This document shows positions 1 to 6,248 of a stretch of 7,341 bases of DNA, piece by piece; position 1 is the first letter of the stretch; each line of letters opens with the position of its first letter. The notes beneath the pieces were generated by a model that was not told the DNA's origin, searched no databases, and was given only the letters and a program-made list of their open reading frames with translations. This stretch comes from Betaproteobacteria bacterium. Its GTDB lineage: Bacteria; Pseudomonadota; Gammaproteobacteria; Burkholderiales; SG8-41. Position numbers and translations under genes: made by a program. Location: positions 1 through 7,341 of the forward strand of contig JANXRI010000143.1 in the NCBI GenBank assembly GCA_025353085.1, in the 5' to 3' direction.

Positions 1-83
1 TGCTCGATCAACGGAAACAGCATCCGGATCAGTTCGTCTTTCTGGTCGTGCGTAAGGCGCGAAAGATCCGGCAGTTCTTCCAT
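1..83 (-). CDS. Probable IS66-family transposase, N-terminal fragment (runs off the window)
   Basis: The reverse strand reads from an ATG at 81-83 for 27 codons and leaves the window still open. The first residues are MEELPDLSRLTHDQKDELIR, followed by a hydrophobic stretch. This resembles the start of IS66-family TnpC-like transposases, where a 'dLs.Lt..qKDeLI' segment precedes a leucine-rich coiled region. Only the first 27 residues are visible, so the DDE catalytic domain and element ends cannot be checked. No tnpB-like gene lies upstream of it, so if this is IS66-related it is a single-gene type or a rearranged copy. I saw no clear Shine-Dalgarno sequence. Its position marks the left edge of the accessory block. 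The family call rests on a short N-terminal match and is moderate. Confidence 0.55.
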   Translation of the reverse strand, partial: MEELPDLSRLTHDQKDELIRMLFPLIE

Positions 84-104
84 GCATCACAGCATACACA
101 CTGC

Positions 105-117
105 GTACAATTTGTAC
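105..117. promoter_or_regulatory. Perfect 13-base palindrome between the divergent transposase and P450 genes
   Basis: GTACAA-T-TTGTAC is a perfect inverted repeat with one central base, and GTACAAT recurs directly at 114-120. It lies in the 142-base gap between the transposase start (83) and the P450 start (226). On the minus strand TTGTAC at 114-119 is followed after 17 bases by TATGCT, a plausible but imperfect -35/-10 pair. That -10 would sit only about 8 bases from the transposase ATG. On the plus strand no equally good -10 follows. It could be an operator, part of a promoter, or chance; no IS66-type terminal repeat is recognisable here. Confidence 0.3.
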
Positions 118-225
118 AATAGCTACACGCTGAATAGTCACCATGGGACTGCAAAAATTCCTGACCCGCCGAAGCATCTTGATCGTTTCGCGACCTGCGA
201 AGCAAAAAACGGCACACTCCTTCCC

Positions 226-1530
226 ATGACTGCCACAAAACCCTCGCCGCCATGCTCGGCAGAACCACTCGATATTACTTTCACCCAAGACGCGTTGTCA
301 CAGTTGTCCGCCGCATTCAACCAATACGGCGACGCATTCCGAATCTCCGCATCGGCGACGAATGCGGATATCTATGTTTTCAGCCATCCGGATCACGTCC
401 GGCATGTGCTCGTCGACAACAACCACAATTACACCAAAGGTATCGGCATCGAACGCGTTGGTATCCTGCTGGGGAAAGGCATCATGGTGAGCGAAGGCGA
501 ACTGTGGCGCCGCCAACGGCGCATGATTCAGCCCGCATTTCACCGCGACGTGATTACGCGCATGCTCGAACACATCCGCATCGCAAATCAGGAGTTGCTA
601 GACAAGTGGCTCGCCCGTGCGAACGACCAGCAGGAAATAAACATTACGCAGGATTTGAGTGATATGACACTCAGCATCGTTCTGCGTTCGATTTTTAGCG
701 ACGATCTAGATTTGATGAGGGGCCCTGACGGCTCAAATCCGTTCGCGCTGCTCACCGACGAAACCGAGCGCAACCTTGCTTTTGCCTATAAGTTCCGTGC
801 ATTGGCAACGCCGATTCTGGATTGCGTTACGCGCCGGCGCGCGCAGCGACCAAAGCGTGCGGATTTGCTTGAAATGTTGATGGCGGCGCACGATCGCAAG
901 TCGGGCAAGACTATGGCGGACAAGCAATTACTCGATGAAGTCATGACGCTCATCGTTGCCGGCCACGAAACCACGGCGAGCGCGCTCAACTGGATGTGGT
1001 ACTTGTTGTCGCAGCATCCGGATGTCGAGCAAAGATTGCATAAGGAACTCGACACTCTATCTGCCGCGCCCACGGCGATGGATGAATTGCCGCAGCTCGG
1101 ATACACCCGTCAGGTGATTGACGAAACATTGCGACTTTATCCGCCGGGCTGGCTGTTGACCCGCCGTTCGATCGACTCCGACCGCATTGGCGGCTTCGAC
1201 ATTGCGCCGAACACCGACGTATTTATCTCTCCATACTTTGTGCATCGCCATCCGAAATTTTGGGATGAGCCTGAGCTATTCGATCCAGACAGATTTTCGG
1301 AGGCATCGGCCGGCGGGCGTAACCGGTTCTGCTATCTGCCTTTTGCGCTGGGGCCGCGCGCCTGCATCGGCGAGCAATTCGCAATGGCCGAAATGGTCAT
1401 GCACACCGCGATGCTGGCGCGCCACATCCGTCTGCGCTATCTTCCGAAATATCCGCTCGAACTCGAGTGCCAGGTCAATTTGCGCAGCAAACGAAGCATC
1501 TACATGCTGCCGGAAAAACGCTCACGATGA
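226..1530 (+). CDS. Cytochrome P450 monooxygenase
   Basis: Heme-thiolate monooxygenase of 434 residues, soluble (no N-terminal membrane anchor). The P450 signatures are all present and in order. A C-helix WRRQRRMIQPAFH segment lies in the N-terminal half. The I-helix oxygen-activation motif AGHETT is at 245-250, and the K-helix ExxR (ETLR) is at 300-303. The heme loop FALGPRACIG has the proximal cysteine at about 380. Sequence style is that of fatty-acid or terpenoid hydroxylases of the CYP4/CYP102-like branch rather than camphor-type P450s, but the substrate cannot be read. The frame is open back to an ATG at 82. The ATG at 226 is preferred because the upstream 48 residues look non-coding, although neither start has a good ribosome site. 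No ferredoxin or reductase gene is nearby, so redox partners must come from elsewhere. The stop overlaps the next gene's start (ATGA), tying it to the acyl-AMP ligase/carrier protein. Carrier-bound substrates are known for P450s such as NovI and BioI. Confidence 0.93.
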   Translation: MTATKPSPPCSAEPLDITFTQDALSQLSAAFNQYGDAFRISASATNADIYVFSHPDHVRHVLVDNNHNYTKGIGIERVGILLGKGIMVSEGELWRRQRRMIQPAFHRDVITRMLEHIRIANQELLDKWLARANDQQEINITQDLSDMTLSIVLRSIFSDDLDLMRGPDGSNPFALLTDETERNLAFAYKFRALATPILDCVTRRRAQRPKRADLLEMLMAAHDRKSGKTMADKQLLDEVMTLIVAGHETTASALNWMWYLLSQHPDVEQRLHKELDTLSAAPTAMDELPQLGYTRQVIDETLRLYPPGWLLTRRSIDSDRIGGFDIAPNTDVFISPYFVHRHPKFWDEPELFDPDRFSEASAGGRNRFCYLPFALGPRACIGEQFAMAEMVMHTAMLARHIRLRYLPKYPLELECQVNLRSKRSIYMLPEKRSR

Positions 1531-3491
1531 CGTTTGCAACCTTGAATGACGCGCTGATCGAGCGCCGCTCCAGCACCCGCACCATCCATTACCTCGAAGG
1601 CGAAAACAACGAACGGGTGTTGCCCTTCAGCCACCTTTACGCGCGTGCCCTTGGTCTCTTACAGCATTTTCAGGCGTGCGGCGCAAAGCCTGGCGATGAA
1701 ATGATCCTTTTGCTCGATAGCAACGCGCAATTCGTCGATGCGTTCTGGGCCTGCATACTCGGCAACCTGATCGCGGTGCCGCTCGCTGCCGGCGCGACCG
1801 ACGAGCACAAGCTCAAGTTTTTCCGGGTACTCGACAAGCTCAAGCAACCGCATCTGTGTACCGATGGAAAAATCCACGCTCGTCTCGCTGCTTTCGCTGC
1901 CGATACGCCGAATGAGTCCGTGCTCACGCGCTTGCAGGCAAAAACAGTTTTTATCGATCGCATCGACGACATCTCAAAGCCGGGTCGCCCGCATGCATCT
2001 GTGCCTGACGACATTGCGTTTGTTCAGTACTCATCAGGTTCGACCAGCGAGCCCAAGGGCGTTGCACTCAGCCATCGCAATCTATTGACCAACATCGCGG
2101 CGATCGCGCAAGGCATCCGACTTACACAATCGGATATCGGCTTAAGCTGGATGCCTTTGACCCACGACATGGGATTAATCGGCTTTCACTTGACACCGTT
2201 CGTCATGAATGTCACCCACCATCTGGTGTCGACCGCGGTGTTCGTGCGGCGCCCGCAATTATGGCTAGCGCTTGCCAGCGATAGGAAAGCCACCATCCTG
2301 TGCTCGCCGAATTTCGGCTACCGGCACTTTCTCAAAACGCTCACGCCGGAAATTTCCGCCAATCTCGATTTGCGGCCCGTACGCATACTATTCAATGGCG
2401 CCGAACCGATCTCTGTCGCGCTGTGCGAGGAATTTCTCGCCGCTTTAGCGCCTGCCGGATTGGCGCGGTCGACCATGTTCCCCGTGTACGGGCTCGCTGA
2501 AGCGAGTCTGGCTGCGACATTTCCTGAACAGGGGGCTGGTTACACAACGCTCACCCTTCGACGGGATACGCTCACGGTAGGCAGAGCCGTTGAATCTGCA
2601 GCGATGGGTGATCCGCTCGCCATCACGCTGATCCTGCTCGGTCAACCGGTAGCGAATTGCGAATTGCGTATCGCCGACGATGCGAACGCCGACATGCCGC
2701 ACAATACTGTCGGGCACGTACTGATCCGCGGGGAGAACGTCACCCGCGGCTATTACCGCGATCCCACCTCAACACAGGCTGCGATCGGTGCCGACGGCTG
2801 GCTCGATACCGGCGATTTGGGTTTCCTGTCTCCCAACGGGCTCGCGATCACCGGTCGCGCCAAAGACATTCTGTTCGTCAGCGGACAGAATTACTATCCG
2901 CAAGATCTCGAAGCCGTCATTGAAACAAACGCCGGCATCGAACTGGGCAGAGTTGCCGTATGCGGTGTCCGGCCCGACCATGCGGCCACCGATGAAGTGC
3001 TGGCTTTCATACTCTATCGTCGCGAGCTGTCCGCTTTTCTAAACACCGTCAAAGCGGTGCGCAAAGCGGTGAACGAACACATCGGCATCGTCGTCAGCCA
3101 CGTTATTCCGATTGGCAAAATACCGAAGACGACGAGCGGTAAGATCCAACGCTACCTGCTGGCGGACGCCTATGAAAAACGTGAATTCGACGAGGTCCTC
3201 GCCAAATTGCACGAGCTAACCGTGAACCTGGCGGACGCAGTGCCTGAAGCCCACAGCGAAGTCGAGCGCAATCTCAAGCACATCTGCGATGCTTTTCTGA
3301 CCGACCGGCCGGTCGGCATGCACGACAACATTTTCGAACTGGGCACCAGTTCGCTGACGCTGGCGCAAATATACCAACGCATTGAAGCCATTTACCCGGG
3401 CAAGCTGGAAGTCACCGATTTTTTTGATTACCCAACCATCGCCGAACTCGCGAAGTATCTGGAAAGCCGCATAAAAGACACAGCAGCCTGA
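1527..3491 (+). CDS. Acyl-AMP ligase (FAAL-like) fused to a C-terminal acyl carrier domain
   Basis: 654 residues: an ANL-superfamily adenylating domain (about 1-560) followed by a phosphopantetheine carrier domain (about 575-650). Visible motifs are the P-loop YSSGSTSEPKG (168-178), THDMGLIG (from 212), YGLAEAS, LDTGDLG (from 426) and the C-terminal PKTTSGK with catalytic Lys539. In the carrier domain, NIFELGTSSLTLA carries the attachment Ser609. The HDMGLIG motif in place of the NRPS FDxS motif, and the SPNFGY segment, point to an acid (fatty or aryl) rather than an amino acid substrate. They resemble the starter acyl-AMP ligases of lipopeptide and hybrid PKS-NRPS assembly lines. The expected reaction is acid + ATP to acyl-AMP, then transfer to the 4'-phosphopantetheine arm of its own carrier domain. 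There is no condensation, KS or thioesterase domain, so the acyl chain must be removed by another enzyme. The start is the ATG inside the ATGA overlap with the P450 gene; an in-frame ATG at 1467 lies inside the P450 gene. The exact substrate is unknown. Confidence 0.9.
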   Translation: MTFATLNDALIERRSSTRTIHYLEGENNERVLPFSHLYARALGLLQHFQACGAKPGDEMILLLDSNAQFVDAFWACILGNLIAVPLAAGATDEHKLKFFRVLDKLKQPHLCTDGKIHARLAAFAADTPNESVLTRLQAKTVFIDRIDDISKPGRPHASVPDDIAFVQYSSGSTSEPKGVALSHRNLLTNIAAIAQGIRLTQSDIGLSWMPLTHDMGLIGFHLTPFVMNVTHHLVSTAVFVRRPQLWLALASDRKATILCSPNFGYRHFLKTLTPEISANLDLRPVRILFNGAEPISVALCEEFLAALAPAGLARSTMFPVYGLAEASLAATFPEQGAGYTTLTLRRDTLTVGRAVESAAMGDPLAITLILLGQPVANCELRIADDANADMPHNTVGHVLIRGENVTRGYYRDPTSTQAAIGADGWLDTGDLGFLSPNGLAITGRAKDILFVSGQNYYPQDLEAVIETNAGIELGRVAVCGVRPDHAATDEVLAFILYRRELSAFLNTVKAVRKAVNEHIGIVVSHVIPIGKIPKTTSGKIQRYLLADAYEKREFDEVLAKLHELTVNLADAVPEAHSEVERNLKHICDAFLTDRPVGMHDNIFELGTSSLTLAQIYQRIEAIYPGKLEVTDFFDYPTIAELAKYLESRIKDTAA

Positions 3492-3522
3492 AAAGCGTAG
3501 GGGTGGTTGCCGCGAAATCGGC

Positions 3523-4374
3523 TCACGCATATAAGGGTTTCTTGTATTTCCATTTGCGGTACATCCACAGCCAATCCGCCGGATGTGCGGTGATGTGCGC
3601 CTCGGCAGCATGCACGTAACGTTCGATGATGTCCGTGCCTTCTCCGCTATAGGGCGGCTCGGCGAGCAATTGCAGCGTCGCTTCATAGTAGCCGCGCCGC
3701 GTGCGCGCGATGCCGACGAAGAAGACCGGCGCGCGAACGATTCGCGCGATTTTGTCGGCACCGACGAAAAATGCGGTGTCCTGGTTTAGAAATCGTGTCC
3801 AGTGTTTTTCTTCCTCCCGCGGCGGCGTTTGATCCGCGACCAGCGCGAAAATGCGTGCGCTGCCCCGCCGCTTGAGCACTTCGAGCAAGAAATCCTTGAC
3901 CGCAATCGGGTTGCTGCCGAAACGGGAGCGCGTTTCAAACATGAAACGGTCGATCGTCGCGACTCGTAAAGGTTTGTAGACCGCATCGACGCTCACTTTC
4001 AGCTCCAGGCAGCTCACGAGCAATAGCCATTCCCAGTTGCAATGATGCGAAGCTAGCAGCACCACGGGCTGATTCTTTGCAAGATAAGGCGCAAGAATAT
4101 CGAGGTTGCGGATCTGCATGCGCCTGCGGATTTCGTCCGGCGCCATCGAGGCGCCCTTGACGACTTCGGCAATCATATCGAACGCATTGTGATACGACTG
4201 CCTGGCAATCGAGTCGATATCAGATTCCGATTTGGAGGGAAACGAACGCTGCAGGTTCGCGCGCGAAAGCGCCTGCCGAAAGTGCCCGATGCGATACACC
4301 AACAAATATAAGACATCCGTTAGCGCATACAATATGCGCAAAGGCAGGCGGGAAAGCAGTTTCAGCAATAGCAT
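3523..4374 (-). CDS. LpxL/HtrB-family acyltransferase
   Basis: 283 residues, close to the usual 290-310 of Kdo2-lipid A lauroyl/myristoyl acyltransferases. The N-terminus begins MLLLKLLSRLPLRILYALTD and continues into a hydrophobic stretch, as expected for the single membrane anchor of this family. The catalytic HX4(D/E) motif is seen as H110-HCNW-E115 within ASHHCNWEW. Other family blocks follow: ADQTPPREE, FFVGADKIARI, and a C-terminal ADWLWMYRKWKYKKP. Members transfer acyl chains from acyl-ACP to lipid A, or in secondary-metabolite and lipid clusters to other acceptors, at the inner face of the inner membrane. Here it lies between a carrier-protein-linked ligase (convergent, 31 bases apart) and a PPTase (divergent), not next to lipid A genes. 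A dedicated role taking the chain from the neighbouring carrier domain is therefore plausible. The acceptor is unknown. The ATG at 4374 fits the family N-terminus, though the site before it (AAATTAAAAC) is a weak ribosome site. Confidence 0.85.
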   Translation of the reverse strand: MLLLKLLSRLPLRILYALTDVLYLLVYRIGHFRQALSRANLQRSFPSKSESDIDSIARQSYHNAFDMIAEVVKGASMAPDEIRRRMQIRNLDILAPYLAKNQPVVLLASHHCNWEWLLLVSCLELKVSVDAVYKPLRVATIDRFMFETRSRFGSNPIAVKDFLLEVLKRRGSARIFALVADQTPPREEEKHWTRFLNQDTAFFVGADKIARIVRAPVFFVGIARTRRGYYEATLQLLAEPPYSGEGTDIIERYVHAAEAHITAHPADWLWMYRKWKYKKPLYA

Positions 4375-4423
4375 GTTTTAATTTACGTCGGCGCTCCGGC
4401 GCGGTTGGAATTTATTCTTGGAA
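4375..4423. promoter_or_regulatory. Short divergent intergenic region between acyltransferase and PPTase genes
   Basis: Only 49 bases separate the two outward-facing start codons, so promoters for both genes must lie here, overlap coding sequence, or act from internal starts. No convincing -35/-10 pair or Shine-Dalgarno site is visible in either direction. The best candidate toward the acyltransferase is a TAAATT box just before its ATG. A GGCGC-TCC-GGCGC direct repeat lies at about 4390-4402. Confidence 0.3.
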
Positions 4424-5173
4424 ATGTGCGCTAGCGTAAGGGAGTGCCTGACATCCGGCAAGTCTCACGGCAGGCCGGATCATGCATTGCTGCACCTCGC
4501 GCGCCGCGTTTCATGCGCCGATTCCGAGGTGGAAGTCTGGCTGATAGCACTTGAAGCCACCGCAGTTCACCTGCAGCAGTGCTCGATGCTGCTGTCCTGC
4601 GACGAGCAACTGCGCGCTGACCGCTTTCAATTCGCGCGTGACCGCAATCGGTATATCGCAGGCCGCGCGATGTTGCGCGTCGTGCTCGCCCGTCAGCTCG
4701 GCGAATCGCCGGAACATATCTCAATTGAATCCGGACCGCATGGGAAGCCCGTGCTGGCAGACCGCACAGCGCCCGTACATTTCAATCTTGCGCACACGGG
4801 CGATCTTGCGATTCTGGCGATTTCCTCGACTCAGGTGCCTGGCGTCGACATTGAAAGCCTCGAGCGCACAGTCGATCATGATGCACTAGCCCAACGTTTC
4901 TTTTCCGCCCGCGAAAATGCGGAGTTCGAGCGAATTTCACCCGCCACGCGCAATCAAGCGTTTCTTGCGCGCTGGACATGCAAAGAAGCGGTCGCCAAGG
5001 CTGCGGGAAAAGGCCTGCGCATGCCGTTGAATCAGATCGAAGTCAGCGTTGCGCCGCATGGGCAGCCTCGACTGCTGTCGCTGCCGGACGGCGATGCGAG
5101 ACAGTGGACATTGCATTCGATCGACGCGGGTTCCAATTACGTGGCAGCCTTGGCGCTGCTCCGCTCGTCCTGA
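4424..5173 (+). CDS. Sfp-type 4'-phosphopantetheinyl transferase
   Basis: 249 residues from the ATG at 4424. It would transfer 4'-phosphopantetheine from CoA to the carrier-domain serine, converting apo to holo carrier protein. Family motifs are clear: GPHGKPVL, then HFNLAHTGDLA. The Mg-binding GVDIE has D142 and E144. RWTCKEAVAKAAGKGL holds the WxxKEAxxK signature (W184, K187, E188, K192). The length and the separate GVDIE and KEA motifs fit the Sfp/Gsp class rather than the short AcpS class. A TTG at 4418 and the ATG at 4424 are alternative starts. Either leaves about 35 extra residues before the usual VEVWLIAL beginning of the family, so a GTG at 4529 is possible. No start has a strong ribosome site. 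Its obvious local client is the carrier domain of the acyl-AMP ligase, two genes away. It ends 13 bases from the convergent 353-residue gene. Confidence 0.9.
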   Translation: MCASVRECLTSGKSHGRPDHALLHLARRVSCADSEVEVWLIALEATAVHLQQCSMLLSCDEQLRADRFQFARDRNRYIAGRAMLRVVLARQLGESPEHISIESGPHGKPVLADRTAPVHFNLAHTGDLAILAISSTQVPGVDIESLERTVDHDALAQRFFSARENAEFERISPATRNQAFLARWTCKEAVAKAAGKGLRMPLNQIEVSVAPHGQPRLLSLPDGDARQWTLHSIDAGSNYVAALALLRSS

Positions 5174-5186
5174 AACGATCGAAGTC

Positions 5187-6248
5187 CTAGCCGGCGGTAT
5201 CGACGACGCGCGTAATCGCCTTCGAGTTGCCAAAGCACGGGACATAGACCGAATGAGTGCCGGGTCCGCCGGCGACCATCAGGCAAATGTCCTGCGGCTG
5301 GTGCGAGATTGTCAATAGGGTATCGTGCCCTATCTCGCCCAATTCTTCAGTCCGCGAACTTTTAACCCGCAGAAGATCTTTGGCTGCCATGCGGCTCGCG
5401 GGCATCTTCGTCAGCTCCCACAATTGCGCCTTAACGTCCGCTTTGCTGAGTCCTGCTCGCCGCAATATCTCCGCATGTTCCGGCGCGATCATGATCCATG
5501 GTTCGCCGCCATGACAATATTCGTTGCTCGCGGGATGCACCATGGTTTCGGCGATTACACGCAAAAGATCGACCGCATCTTTCGCATGCGTGTTCATGTT
5601 CATGGTCCCTTCAGCACCGACCACGGTAACCGTGCTTTGATCGGATGAGAATCCGCGCTCGACGTGCAGAGATTCCCAAGGACTTTCCGCCTCGTTTTCA
5701 GCGCAGCAAAATGAATATTTGCCCGGCTGGCCCTGCGTCGCGCGATCCATTTCGCCGGGCAGCGCGCCACCGATATTCCGCAATACCAGTCTGAGTGCGC
5801 GGCCGAGCGTCGCATTCGCCCATGCGCCCTCGCCCAGGCAATTAAAGGTCGCATTGACGCCGAGCTCTCGTGCCAGCGGCCCGTTCACGATGATCCATAC
5901 CGCAACCGGATTAGTCGTCGCCTGAATTCCCTGCAGATTGAATGCCGGGTCGGCAACCGCTTCGACCGCAGCGATTAAAGCCGGCATGTAGTCAGGGTCG
6001 CAACCGGCAAGCACCGCGTTGATCGCGATACGCTCGACAGTCGCCGCGCCGAATCCGGGTGCAATTCGTGCTACGACCTGGTCGGCCGGCCGGCGCGCGT
6101 GACGCAGCATACGCTCGACGCGGTCGACGGTCGGCGGCACGATCGGCAGGCCGTCGCTCCAGCGCCGTTCGCGATAGAGTTTGTTGATCGCATCGAAATC
6201 GTCGGCACACTCGACCAGCGCGGCACGCTGCAAGGTTTCGCCGCTCAT
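5187..6248 (-). CDS. Conserved protein of unknown function, coupled to the UGSC selenoprotein
   Basis: 353 residues, no signal peptide or membrane segment visible, probably cytoplasmic. I do not recognise an enzyme family with a proven function. Distinctive segments are RRWSDGLPIVPPT (29-40), QATTNPVAVWIIVNGP (about 109-124), a Cys181-Cys182 pair within KYSFCCAENEAESPWESL, NEYCHGGEPW (Cys245), and VAGGPGTHSVYVPCFGNS (about 325-342, Cys338). There are eight cysteines in all (14, 83, 137, 181, 182, 245, 322, 338). The ATG at 6246-6248 overlaps the selenoprotein stop as ATGA. A purine-rich AGAGGGGGC site lies just upstream, so translational coupling is likely. The tight coupling suggests it forms a complex or pathway with the selenoprotein, possibly as the substrate-binding or catalytic body to which the Sec protein supplies redox chemistry. 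That function is inference; the reading frame and start are secure. The stop is TAG. Confidence 0.85.
   Translation of the reverse strand: MSGETLQRAALVECADDFDAINKLYRERRWSDGLPIVPPTVDRVERMLRHARRPADQVVARIAPGFGAATVERIAINAVLAGCDPDYMPALIAAVEAVADPAFNLQGIQATTNPVAVWIIVNGPLARELGVNATFNCLGEGAWANATLGRALRLVLRNIGGALPGEMDRATQGQPGKYSFCCAENEAESPWESLHVERGFSSDQSTVTVVGAEGTMNMNTHAKDAVDLLRVIAETMVHPASNEYCHGGEPWIMIAPEHAEILRRAGLSKADVKAQLWELTKMPASRMAAKDLLRVKSSRTEELGEIGHDTLLTISHQPQDICLMVAGGPGTHSVYVPCFGNSKAITRVVDTAG

Noticed and set aside
82..225. P450 starting at the ATG at 82
   Set aside because: The 48 added residues resemble translated intergenic DNA, do not look like a P450 N-terminus, and would overlap the divergent transposase start and the palindrome.
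1527..3491. Amino-acid-activating NRPS A-T didomain
   Set aside because: The HDMGLIG and SPNFGY segments fit acyl-AMP ligases and the FDxS motif with the amino-binding Asp is not seen, so an acid substrate is preferred.
3509..3522. Terminator between the ligase and acyltransferase genes (GCCG-CGAAAT-CGGC)
   Set aside because: The stem is only four base pairs and no T-run follows on either strand; too weak to call.
4431..4724. Minus-strand open frame opposite the PPTase gene
   Set aside because: It is Arg/Ala-rich low-information sequence antisense to a gene with clear Sfp motifs; similar antisense and off-frame stretches across the P450, ligase and 353-residue genes were left out for the same reason.
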